64,000 nucleotides of DNA from Lachnospiraceae bacterium UBA7205. Lineage in GTDB: Bacteria; Bacillota; Clostridia; Lachnospirales; Lachnospiraceae. The stretch's first letter is position 1. Each line of letters begins with the position of its first letter. Location of the stretch: the NCBI GenBank assembly GCA_002490665.1, contig DKUL01000065.1:61137-125136 (forward strand). Direction: 5' to 3'. The notes under the pieces were generated by a model, which did no database searches, was not told the DNA's origin, and saw only the letters and a program-made list of their open reading frames with translations. Below are positions 49,038-56,866 of this stretch, piece after piece. The position numbers were made by a program, and so were the translations under genes.

Positions 49038-51164
49038 TTACTGCTGCGCCACGTCCTTCATGGAGAAGCTGATGCGTCCCATCTTATCCCTGCCAAGGCA
49101 TACAACAGTCACGACATCACCCAGTGTCAGCACATCCTCAACATGGTTGATACGCTCCTTCGCAATCTTCGAGATATGAACCATACCCTCTTTTCCGGGT
49201 GCAAACTCAAGGAAAGCGCCAAACTCCTTGATGCTGACTACCTTGCCCTTAAATACCTGACCTGCCTCGAAGTCTGTCGTGATAATCTTAATCATCTCGC
49301 ATGCCTTGTCCATCATGGTCTGGTCTGTGCCGCAGATGCTCACGAATCCGTCATCTGAAATGTCAATCTTCACCCCGGTCTGCTCAATAATCGTGTTGAT
49401 GGTCTTGCCTCTCTGACCAACCACATCGCCAATCTTCTCCGGGTCAATTCTTGTCTGGATAATCTTCGGTGCAAACTCGCCGACCGTCGGTCTTGGCTGG
49501 CTGATGCACGGAATCATAATCTCATTGAGGATATACATTCTGGCATCCTTTGTCTTGGCAATCGCCTCCTCGACAATCGGTCTGGTCAGACCATGAATCT
49601 TGATATCCATCTGGATAGCCGTGATACCGTCCTTTGTGCCGGCAACCTTAAAGTCCATGTCCCCAAAGAAATCCTCAAGTCCCTGGATATCCGTCAGTAC
49701 AATGTAATCATCATCCGTATCACCTGTCACCAGTCCGCAGGAAATGCCCGCTACCGGCTTCTTAATCGGTACACCCGCCGCCATTAGCGACATGGTTGAC
49801 GCACAGATGGAGCCCTGCGATGTAGAGCCGTTTGACTCGAACGTCTCAGACACTGTACGGATTGCATATGGGAATTCCTCCTCTGAGGGAATCACAGGCA
49901 CAAGCGCCTTTTCAGCCAGGGCGCCATGTCCGATTTCACGTCTTCCCGGTCCTCTCGACGGCTTTGTCTCCCCTACGGAGTACGAGGGGAAATTGTAGTG
50001 GTGCATATACCGCTTTGCAGTCTCATTCTCGTCAAGTCCGTCAATCTTCTGCACCTCTGACAACGGCGCAAGCGTCGTCACCGTACAAATCTGTGTCTGT
50101 CCACGCGTGAACATTGCAGAACCATGCACCCTTGGAATAATATCTGTCTCAGCCGCAAGCGGACGAATCTGTGTGACTGCACGACCGTCAGGACGCTTGT
50201 GGTCTTTTAAAATCATCTTGCGGACTGTCTTTTTCTGGTACTGGTAAATCGCCTCTCCCAGCATGGCAAGCCATTCCTCATTCTCCGCAAACGCTTCCTC
50301 AAGCTTCTCGGTAATCCTGCGGATATTTTCTTCCCTGACCTGCTTTTCATCCGTAAAGACAGCAACCTCCATCTCCTCGGGAGGAACAATCTCCTTTATC
50401 TTCGCAAACATCTCCTCAGGAATCGCGCAGCTCGTATAAGAATGCTTTGCCTTCCCAACCTCCGCAACAATCTGATTGATAAACGCAATGATTGTCTGGT
50501 TAATCTCGTGGCACTTGTAAATCGCCTCAATCATCTTGTCCTCCGGCACTTCGTTCGCACCCGCCTCTATCATGATGACCTTCTGGCTTGTAGATGCCAC
50601 CGTAAGCTGTAAATCACCGTTTTTCCACTGCTCCTGGTTCGGGTTTACTACAAATTCCCCATTGACAAGTCCCATCTGTGTCGTTGCACACGGACCGTCA
50701 AACGGAATATCGGATATCGATGTGACAATTGCAGAACCAATCATTGCCACCAGCTCCGGACGGCACTCCGGGTCTACACTCATGACCATGTTGTTCAGGG
50801 TCACGTCATTTCTGTAATCCTTTGGGAACAATGGGCGCATCGGTCTGTCGATAACGCGGCTCGTCAGGATTGCATTCTCACTCGCCTTGCCCTCTCTCTT
50901 GTTAAAACCACCCGGAATCTTTCCCACGGAATAAAGCTTCTCCTCGTACTCCACGGAAAGCGGGAAGAAGTCGATACCATCCCTTGGTTTTTCGGATGCA
51001 GTCGCGGTACAGAGTACCGTCGTGTCCCCATAATGCATCAGCGCTGCACCGTTTGCCTGTGCTGCCACCCTGCCGATGTCAACTGTCAATGTACGTCCTG
51101 CAAGCTCCATACTGTACTTTTTGTAGGACTTGTCTTTCTTTTCACTGAATGTCATGTATTCCAT
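49038..51164 (-). CDS. pnp: Polyribonucleotide nucleotidyltransferase (PNPase)
   Basis: PNPase is a phosphorolytic 3'-5' exoribonuclease for RNA turnover. The 708-residue protein has two RNase PH domains (first with GRVAAQANGAALM, second with GRAVTQIRPLAAE and THGSSLF-type region SSSQGSICAS replaced by NGSTSQGSICASTM), then KH (IDPEKIGDVVGQRGKTINTI) and S1 (GQVFKGKVVSIKEFGAFLEF) domains. The ATG at 51164 follows GGAGG by six bases. A 32-codon ORF overlaps its start. Confidence 0.96.
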   Translation of the reverse strand: MEYMTFSEKKDKSYKKYSMELAGRTLTVDIGRVAAQANGAALMHYGDTTVLCTATASEKPRDGIDFFPLSVEYEEKLYSVGKIPGGFNKREGKASENAILTSRVIDRPMRPLFPKDYRNDVTLNNMVMSVDPECRPELVAMIGSAIVTSISDIPFDGPCATTQMGLVNGEFVVNPNQEQWKNGDLQLTVASTSQKVIMIEAGANEVPEDKMIEAIYKCHEINQTIIAFINQIVAEVGKAKHSYTSCAIPEEMFAKIKEIVPPEEMEVAVFTDEKQVREENIRRITEKLEEAFAENEEWLAMLGEAIYQYQKKTVRKMILKDHKRPDGRAVTQIRPLAAETDIIPRVHGSAMFTRGQTQICTVTTLAPLSEVQKIDGLDENETAKRYMHHYNFPSYSVGETKPSRGPGRREIGHGALAEKALVPVIPSEEEFPYAIRTVSETFESNGSTSQGSICASTMSLMAAGVPIKKPVAGISCGLVTGDTDDDYIVLTDIQGLEDFFGDMDFKVAGTKDGITAIQMDIKIHGLTRPIVEEAIAKTKDARMYILNEIMIPCISQPRPTVGEFAPKIIQTRIDPEKIGDVVGQRGKTINTIIEQTGVKIDISDDGFVSICGTDQTMMDKACEMIKIITTDFEAGQVFKGKVVSIKEFGAFLEFAPGKEGMVHISKIAKERINHVEDVLTLGDVVTVVCLGRDKMGRISFSMKDVAQQ

Positions 51165-51240
51165 ACAATTCCTCCATTCTTGATGCACCTGCGAATCTGA
51201 GCGCAGGCACAAATTTGCCCTGTGAAAAAAATTTTTTCAC
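51142..51240 (-). CDS. Possible 32-residue upstream ORF overlapping the pnp start
   Basis: A GTG at 51240, six bases after AAAGGAG, opens a 32-codon basic ORF (begins KKFFSQGKF) that ends 23 bases inside pnp. The start lies in an 11-bp perfect inverted repeat (CTGTGAAAAAA / TTTTTTCACAG, 51220-51242). This may couple or control pnp translation. Evidence is the ribosome binding site and position only. Confidence 0.4.
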   Translation of the reverse strand: MKKFFSQGKFVPALRFAGASRMEELYGIHDIQ

Positions 51241-51422
51241 AGTATTCTCCTTTACTTTGTTAAAATATTGCCGAATTCCCATGTCGCCTGACTGCACCGG
51301 ACAGGAAATGCCGAAACTACTGAAAAAATCACGAAAACATCCAATCTTCATAAGCTTTTCAGCGGTCTCGAACCACCCCTGACCCGGTCTGAAACACTTT
51401 TGCATTGTAAAAAGTACATAAA

Positions 51423-51442
51423 GGAGCGGATTTTTCCGCTCC
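51423..51442 (-). terminator. Terminator downstream of rpsO
   Basis: Stem GGAGCGG / CCGCTCC with an A/T-rich loop is followed by TTTATGTACTTTTT on the minus strand. The rest of the 300-base gap to pnp is the pnp leader. Confidence 0.75.
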
Positions 51443-51466
51443 CCCAAATGCATAAGTATTCAAAAA

Positions 51467-51733
51467 TTACTTTCTGATACCAAGCTTCTCAATAAGAGCA
51501 CGATATCCTTCGATGTCAGTCTCCTTTAAGTAGTCAAGTAATCCACGTCTCTGACCAACCATCTTCAAAAGACCACGTCTTGAATGATGGTCTTTCTGAT
51601 TGTTCTTTAAGTGCTCAGTTAACTCCTGAATCCTCGCTGTCAGAATTGCAATCTGAACCTCCGGTGAACCTGTATCGCCCGGCTTTCTTCCATACTCAGC
51701 TATAATTGCCTGCTTTTTTTCCTTAGAAATCAT
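51467..51733 (-). CDS. rpsO: 30S ribosomal protein S15
   Basis: S15 binds 16S rRNA early in 30S assembly. The 88-residue product has the family sequence GDTGSPEVQIAILTARIQELTEHLK and HHSRRGLLKMVGQRRGLLDYL, seen here as GSPEVQIAILTARI and SRRGLLKMVGQRR. The ATG at 51733 follows GGAGG by eight bases. A small hairpin (GTCGG/CCGAC near 51786-51801) lies in its leader and could serve S15 autoregulation, which is known in several bacteria. Confidence 0.97.
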   Translation of the reverse strand: MISKEKKQAIIAEYGRKPGDTGSPEVQIAILTARIQELTEHLKNNQKDHHSRRGLLKMVGQRRGLLDYLKETDIEGYRALIEKLGIRK

Positions 51734-51909
51734 TGTAAAATCCTCCATTTTATTCAATCTGTAAACCACTGTATACCAAGTCTGGGTCGGAGCGTCCCGA
51801 CACTGGGTATCAGTTATTGTCTGTATGTGTCATAATCACAACACACTCAAACAGTATATCACACGCCCCCGGAATATGCAACACCATTTTCACGGAATTC
51901 GGCAAGAAA

Positions 51910-53139
51910 TTAATTCGATAAATACCTTCTGATACATGCAGGCGTACGATAATTCCATGTGGAAATCTTAATTCCCGTCTTAGGGCTTGACGCATGGATT
52001 ACCTGTCCATTTCCTATGTAAATCGCCACATGGTTGATGCTGCCGTTCTTCGCATAGAATACCAAATCCCCCGGCTGCGCAGAACCATACTCAATCTTCG
52101 TTCCCAGCTGTGCCTGTGAGGCAGCGTGATGCGGCAGGCTGACACCGTATTTTTTGTAAATACTCATCGTAAAGCCGGAACAATCCGCACCGTTTGTCAG
52201 GCTCGTCCCGCCCCATACATAAGGGTTGCCGACAAACTGTTTCGCAAACTGCACCAAGTCAACGCGCACATTTGACACGCCCTGTCCATACAAAAGCTCT
52301 GTCAGTGTCACTGCCTTCTCAAGCCGTTCCTCGACATCCACATACTCACCGGAAACATACGCTTCCTCATCGTCGAGCAAAAATTTAATCCAGCCATTCT
52401 CCATGACTTCCACCACTTCAAGCTCTTCCTCCTGAGGTATCAGTGTAATTACAATGGAATCTGTATTTGGCTCTTCCCTTACCTTAAGCGTCTCTGTATT
52501 CACAATGGCAATCATGGAGGCAACTTCACGTCCCCGAGCAATCGCCGCGTCCCCGAGGTACAAAAATTCCGTGCTGCAGTACCCGTCCAGTTTTCCGGAT
52601 TTGATATGCGCCCATCCGTTCTCATCGATGTCAAGGACTTCGCACGCCGCATCCTTTGGCAGCTTACCGATTAATTTTCCGGTCTCGCTCGGCTCCTGCC
52701 TGATATTCAGATGATTGTCCACATGGGCAATGCCAAGGTTGGTATATCCCCAGTATGTTTCAGGCTCCTTTTGTGTTTCATCCGCAGGCTCATTCCCATC
52801 TGCCGCCTGTCTTGCCAGATCAGGTTCCTGCGCCAGAAGTTCTGTCTCAATTTCCATACTTCTTGGCATAATCCCATCGTTTTCAACGTCCTCTGTCACA
52901 TTGTCAAACACTTCTCCCACGCCAGCCGACAAGTCCGCTTCTTCCGTACTTTCCTCCTCGGAACCATCCCCACTGCTGATTCCCAGTATTTCATCAAAAG
53001 AGATAACCTCTATTTCCTCCGTCTGTTTTTCCTGGTTCGTGTTCCTTGTATTTGCATAAGCGCCGCTCTCAAACAATATTACCGCAAGTCCCACTCCTGC
53101 AATTACTCCTGTATACTTCAATCTGTTTATCTTTTTCAT
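51910..53139 (-). CDS. NlpC/P60 cell-wall endopeptidase with two SH3b domains
   Basis: This secreted 409-residue hydrolase should cut peptidoglycan stem peptides. It has an N-terminal signal/anchor (TGVIAGVGLAVILFESGAYA), an acidic linker, two bacterial SH3 domains (residues about 130-195, IAHVDNHLNIRQEPSETGK; and about 210-275, LKVREEPNTDSI), and a C-terminal NlpC/P60 domain with catalytic Cys in NGADCSGFTMSIY, His in NHVAIYIG and a third polar residue His in VIHASS. It lies between ribF and rpsO, an unusual place. WalR-like boxes precede it. Confidence 0.93.
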   Translation of the reverse strand: MKKINRLKYTGVIAGVGLAVILFESGAYANTRNTNQEKQTEEIEVISFDEILGISSGDGSEEESTEEADLSAGVGEVFDNVTEDVENDGIMPRSMEIETELLAQEPDLARQAADGNEPADETQKEPETYWGYTNLGIAHVDNHLNIRQEPSETGKLIGKLPKDAACEVLDIDENGWAHIKSGKLDGYCSTEFLYLGDAAIARGREVASMIAIVNTETLKVREEPNTDSIVITLIPQEEELEVVEVMENGWIKFLLDDEEAYVSGEYVDVEERLEKAVTLTELLYGQGVSNVRVDLVQFAKQFVGNPYVWGGTSLTNGADCSGFTMSIYKKYGVSLPHHAASQAQLGTKIEYGSAQPGDLVFYAKNGSINHVAIYIGNGQVIHASSPKTGIKISTWNYRTPACIRRYLSN

Positions 53140-53228
53140 TCTCCTAACCCAATTCCTCTTTCGCTGTAAACAAAAAGCCACGTAACAGCCAGCATTCCGC
53201 TTCCTGTTTACAGTCTCACCCTGAAATA

Positions 53229-53256
53229 GTTACAAATATGTTACAAATAAATTACA
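53229..53256 (-). promoter_or_regulatory. Three WalR-box-like direct repeats upstream of the NlpC/P60 gene
   Basis: On the minus strand the hexamers TGTAAT, TGTAAC and TGTAAC follow each other with exactly 5-bp spacers (11-bp period). The WalR/YycF consensus is TGTWAH-N5-TGTWAH, so two overlapping sites are present. A possible TTGTAA/TGTAAA promoter with 17-bp spacing overlaps the last repeat. Confidence 0.7.
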
Positions 53257-53344
53257 GACTTAATATACCATCCCCACAATCGTATGTCAATGAAATCCTG
53301 CCGCTTAAATTTTTCTAAAATCTTCCAAAAGGGATACGCATGCA

Positions 53345-54292
53345 CTAAATATTATGAAAACGCCTTCCTTCCGCAATGTCGGCTGACATCTGCGCCTTCA
53401 ATGATTCAATCCCGTCAAAACACATTTCGGGTCTTTTATGCTTCAGTAAATAAACCTCCATCTCATTGCCGTACACATCACCGTCAAAATTATAAATGTA
53501 TGTCTCGACGCCCATTACCGAACGGTCATCCACTGTGGGCTTTGTTCCGATATTTGTTATCCCATACAGCCTGATGCCATCATATGGCATGTTTCCATTT
53601 TCGCTGTGGAGATAAACATAGGAATAATACACTCCCTTTGGCGGGAGCAGCTTCTCCTCGGGGGGCATAAGGTTGACAGTAGGCATGCCTATTGTACGTC
53701 CAAGCTGCTTTCCGTGTATGATTTTGCCGCCAATATGGTAAGGTGCTCCCAATAGCTTTGCGACTTGTTCCATGTTCCCTTTCTCCACTTCCTCACGCAC
53801 ATATGTAGAGCTGACCTCCCTGCCTTCATACTGTACCTTATCGATTATCAAAACACGGTATCCATACATCAGGGCGTTCTCCTGAAGCAGCCGGTAATCG
53901 CCGGAACCCTTTTTTCCATAAGAGACATCCTCGCCGGCAACCACACATTTTGCATGAATCCTGTCCACCAGGACTTCCTTGATATACGTCTCAGGTTCCA
54001 TATCCGCAACCTCCCGGTAGAACGGATACTCTATCAGGTAATCCACCCCCGCATCCTCAAAAATACGGCGTTTCTCCGCCAGGGTAGACAGCTCCCGGAC
54101 TGGTTTGCCGCAAAAAAATGCCGCGGGTGACGGCACAAATGTAAAAATCACCGATTTCAGCCCTTTCTCCCGCTGCTGCCTGAGGGTTGCCAAAAGCTTC
54201 TGATGCCCCCTGTGAAAACCGTCAAATTTACCGATTGCCACAGCCGTTTCCTCATTAATATGAAATTCTGTTGTGTTCTCTATAATTTTCAT
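53345..54292 (-). CDS. ribF: Bifunctional riboflavin kinase / FAD synthetase
   Basis: RibF phosphorylates riboflavin to FMN and adenylates it to FAD. The 315-residue protein has the nucleotidyltransferase domain (GKFDGFHRGHQKLL; residues about 15-160, CVVAGEDVSYGKKGSG) and the riboflavin kinase domain (GRTIGMPTVNLMPPEEKLLPPKGVYYS, seen as IGMPTVNLMPPE, and EVYLLKHKRPEM). The start is one of two adjacent ATGs. The truB-ribF pair is a standard arrangement. Confidence 0.95.
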   Translation of the reverse strand: MKIIENTTEFHINEETAVAIGKFDGFHRGHQKLLATLRQQREKGLKSVIFTFVPSPAAFFCGKPVRELSTLAEKRRIFEDAGVDYLIEYPFYREVADMEPETYIKEVLVDRIHAKCVVAGEDVSYGKKGSGDYRLLQENALMYGYRVLIIDKVQYEGREVSSTYVREEVEKGNMEQVAKLLGAPYHIGGKIIHGKQLGRTIGMPTVNLMPPEEKLLPPKGVYYSYVYLHSENGNMPYDGIRLYGITNIGTKPTVDDRSVMGVETYIYNFDGDVYGNEMEVYLLKHKRPEMCFDGIESLKAQMSADIAEGRRFHNI

Positions 54293-54298
54293 CATGCC

Positions 54299-55231
54299 TT
54301 ATCCCAAAAACATTTTAAAGGGTCTGAACACCCCCTCACCTTTGACAAACGTGTAAACTGCCTTAAATGCATGGCTGCCATCGTACACCCGAATCCTGTC
54401 GCCTTCCTGAAAAAATACAGGGTGCGCAAAGTCCAGCTGTTCCATACACAGTTTATTTCCGTTCAGCAGCGCATTCTCCCCATTGTTCTTCACAACTGCA
54501 CTTTCATATTCCATAAAAATACTGTCCGGCGGCATTACATAGTCCTCATAAGTGCCAGACTGCATCAGTTCTTCAACTTTCGAAAGCCGGATCGCGTCTT
54601 CTATCTGAAAATTTCCCACCCTTGTACGTTTCAGTGCAGCCATGGCGGCGCCGCATCCGAGCCTGCTGCCGATGTCGGCACACAAGGTTCTGATATAGGT
54701 TCCCTTTGAGCATCCGACCAAAAACCTTACCTCGGGCAGGCTTATATCCAGAATCCGGATAAATGAAATATCGACATGGCGCGGCTGTCGCTCCACTTCC
54801 CTGCCCTCCCGCGCAAGCTCATAAAGCTTCCTGCCATTGACCTTCAATGCCGAATACATGGGCGGAACCTGGTCATATCCGCCCACAAAACCCAGGATGG
54901 CATGTTCTACCTCCGATGCCTTCGCACTGACAGGCGACTGTGCAAGAATCGTACCGCTCATGTCCTGCGTATCAGTCTCCACCCCCAGTCTCATAAGGGC
55001 TTCATACTCCTTGCTCTTGTCCGTCATCAAATCACACAGTTTTGTGGCACTTCCAAAGCATACTGGCAGGACACCCACTGCATCCGGATCCAGTGTGCCC
55101 GTATGCCCTATCTTTTTCTGTTTTACAATGCCGCGAAGCTTTGCCACGACATCATGTGATGTGTAGCCGGCTTCCTTATAAATATTCATAATTCCGTTTA
55201 TCAATGTCCCACCGCCATTACCATTCTCCAA
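54299..55231 (-). CDS. truB: tRNA pseudouridine-55 synthase TruB
   Basis: TruB makes the conserved pseudouridine 55 in the tRNA T-loop. The 310-residue protein has KKIGHTGTLDPDAVGVLPVC with the catalytic Asp, KEYEALMRLGVETDTQD, and RTLCADIGSRLGCGA. The TTG at 55231 has AAGGGA six bases upstream; a TTG at 55204 (INGIMNIYKEAG) better matches homologous N-termini, so the start is uncertain. It follows nrnA by ten bases. Confidence 0.95.
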   Translation of the reverse strand: MENGNGGGTLINGIMNIYKEAGYTSHDVVAKLRGIVKQKKIGHTGTLDPDAVGVLPVCFGSATKLCDLMTDKSKEYEALMRLGVETDTQDMSGTILAQSPVSAKASEVEHAILGFVGGYDQVPPMYSALKVNGRKLYELAREGREVERQPRHVDISFIRILDISLPEVRFLVGCSKGTYIRTLCADIGSRLGCGAAMAALKRTRVGNFQIEDAIRLSKVEELMQSGTYEDYVMPPDSIFMEYESAVVKNNGENALLNGNKLCMEQLDFAHPVFFQEGDRIRVYDGSHAFKAVYTFVKGEGVFRPFKMFLG

Positions 55232-55241
55232 AAGCGTTCCC

Positions 55242-56201
55242 TTATTCCTGCATCTGAAGCTCTATCTGTTTGGAGATATTGTTAATCACATCATAAAATG
55301 TACCATTCATATTACAGCCTGCCGCCCTTACATGGCCGCCTCCGCCAAAATATGCCGCAACCTTGCTCACATCGACGTATTTGCACGAACGCAGGCTCAC
55401 CTTGAACTCAAGGTTTCCCGTCTCATACATAAATACCGCACACTCGACGCCCTTCGTGACACGGAGCTGATTTACAATTCCGTCCAGATCCTTTGATGTC
55501 GCATTATAAAAGTCAAGCGTCTTCTTATCTATCACGCTGACAATACATTTGCCCCCCATAAATACGATGCTCTCAAGGAGCGCCCTTCCCAGAAGCTGGT
55601 TCTGCGTATAAGTCTTTTCATTAAATGTCTCGTCTATGATATCGGGAAAATCAAATCCATACTCAATCAGCTCCGCTGCTATCCTGAGCGTCCTTGGTGA
55701 AGTATTGGAGTAATTAAAGATGCCCGTATCATGTACAATTCCAATATAAACTGCCTTGGCAATCTCCTCATCCATATACTTCTTGTCAATCAAATCATAT
55801 ACAAGCTCTGCTGTCGAGCTGATGCCTGCTATGATATAATTGACATCCCCGCTGCCTCTTTCATTGCTGATATGATGGTCGATATTGATTCGTTTTTCTG
55901 CATTGTCAAAAATTTCTTCCGCCGCACCCAGTCTCGATTTCTCACAGTCCAGTGCGATGAACACATCTACCTTGCCATCCACGGCATAGGTGCCGTCAAT
56001 CTCATCAAAACCCTTTATGCATTCAAATACCCTGGACGGCTCCTCGAGGAACACTTTTATGCTCGCCCCCGGCAGCGCCTTTTTCAGATACTGGTACATT
56101 GCCAGGCAGGAACCCACACAGTCCCCATCGGGTCTCACATGACCTGATATCACAATATTTTTTGCCTTTTTACACTCATCTAATAACTTTATTTTATCCA
56201 T
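55242..56201 (-). CDS. nrnA: DHH/DHHA1 phosphoesterase NrnA (nanoRNase / pAp phosphatase)
   Basis: NrnA degrades short oligoribonucleotides and 3'-phosphoadenosine 5'-phosphate. The 319-residue protein has the DHH motif set: HVRPDGDCVGS, VFIALDCEKS, NIDHHISNE, and DTGIF, plus the C-terminal DHHA1 GGGGHVRAAGC. I use the ATG at 56201 (MDKIKLLDECK); the longer frame to 56309 lacks support. The rbfA-nrnA-truB-ribF order is typical of Firmicutes. Confidence 0.95.
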   Translation of the reverse strand: MDKIKLLDECKKAKNIVISGHVRPDGDCVGSCLAMYQYLKKALPGASIKVFLEEPSRVFECIKGFDEIDGTYAVDGKVDVFIALDCEKSRLGAAEEIFDNAEKRINIDHHISNERGSGDVNYIIAGISSTAELVYDLIDKKYMDEEIAKAVYIGIVHDTGIFNYSNTSPRTLRIAAELIEYGFDFPDIIDETFNEKTYTQNQLLGRALLESIVFMGGKCIVSVIDKKTLDFYNATSKDLDGIVNQLRVTKGVECAVFMYETGNLEFKVSLRSCKYVDVSKVAAYFGGGGHVRAAGCNMNGTFYDVINNISKQIELQMQE

Positions 56202-56342
56202 ATTAATAACCACGCCTTTCTCCCTGTCCGCAAATTTTGATTCACAGGCACAAAACTGCATGAAAAATTTATCACCATAATACATCCGAAATCTATCCGA
56301 ATAAAACATTTTATGCGTCTATGTACATCATACATCATACAC

Positions 56343-56381
56343 AAAAGTATCTGGGAAGTCAAATGATTCCCAGATACTTTT
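56343..56381 (-). terminator. Strong terminator after rbfA
   Basis: A perfect 15-bp stem (AAAAGTATCTGGGAA / TTCCCAGATACTTTT) begins ten bases past the rbfA stop. It separates the nusA-infB operon from nrnA-truB-ribF. Confidence 0.9.
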
Positions 56382-56390
56382 ATTAATTAT

Positions 56391-56801
56391 TCATAACAAT
56401 TCACACATATCCCCATCGCTTCCACTGTCATCCACGTGCCTTTCATCGTCTGCGCGATTGATTTCATCTATCTTTTTAGACATGGACACGCCATAAGCAA
56501 TTGACTGGTCAAGGATAAACTTAATCTCCGGTGTATTTCTCAGGTTAATCTTTTTTGCCAGAAGATTTCTGATATAACCCTCCGCACTTTTCAGCCCGGC
56601 AATGGTATCGTTCTGGGAATCCTCATCCCCCAGGACGCTAATCCATGCCTTACAGGTCTTGAGATCGGGCGCTACCTCCACAGCCACCACCGAGGTCATT
56701 GGATTGATTCTCGGATCCTTTATCTCGCTTCTTATGATTTCAGCAAGAACGCGATGGACTTCCCCATTCACACGGGTATTTTTGATACTGTTCTTCCTCA
56801 T
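56391..56801 (-). CDS. rbfA: 30S ribosome-binding factor RbfA
   Basis: RbfA is a KH-fold factor for late 30S maturation. The 136-residue product has IIRSEIKDPRINPMTSVVAVEVAPDLK (seen as IKDPRINPMTSVV), AKKINLRNTPEIKFILDQS and an acidic C-terminus. The ATG at 56801 follows GGGGG by seven bases. It ends the operon that begins with rimP. Confidence 0.95.
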   Translation of the reverse strand: MRKNSIKNTRVNGEVHRVLAEIIRSEIKDPRINPMTSVVAVEVAPDLKTCKAWISVLGDEDSQNDTIAGLKSAEGYIRNLLAKKINLRNTPEIKFILDQSIAYGVSMSKKIDEINRADDERHVDDSGSDGDMCELL

Positions 56802-56866
56802 TTTTATACCCCCATGTGCGCTTTGGCGCACACATCAATCAATATTTGAAAGTGCATTATACGCAT

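Noticed and set aside
51142..51453. A 103-codon minus-strand frame between rpsO and pnp
   Set aside because: The upstream part crosses the rpsO terminator and has no ribosome binding site. Only the last 32 codons from the GTG at 51240 are worth keeping as a candidate.
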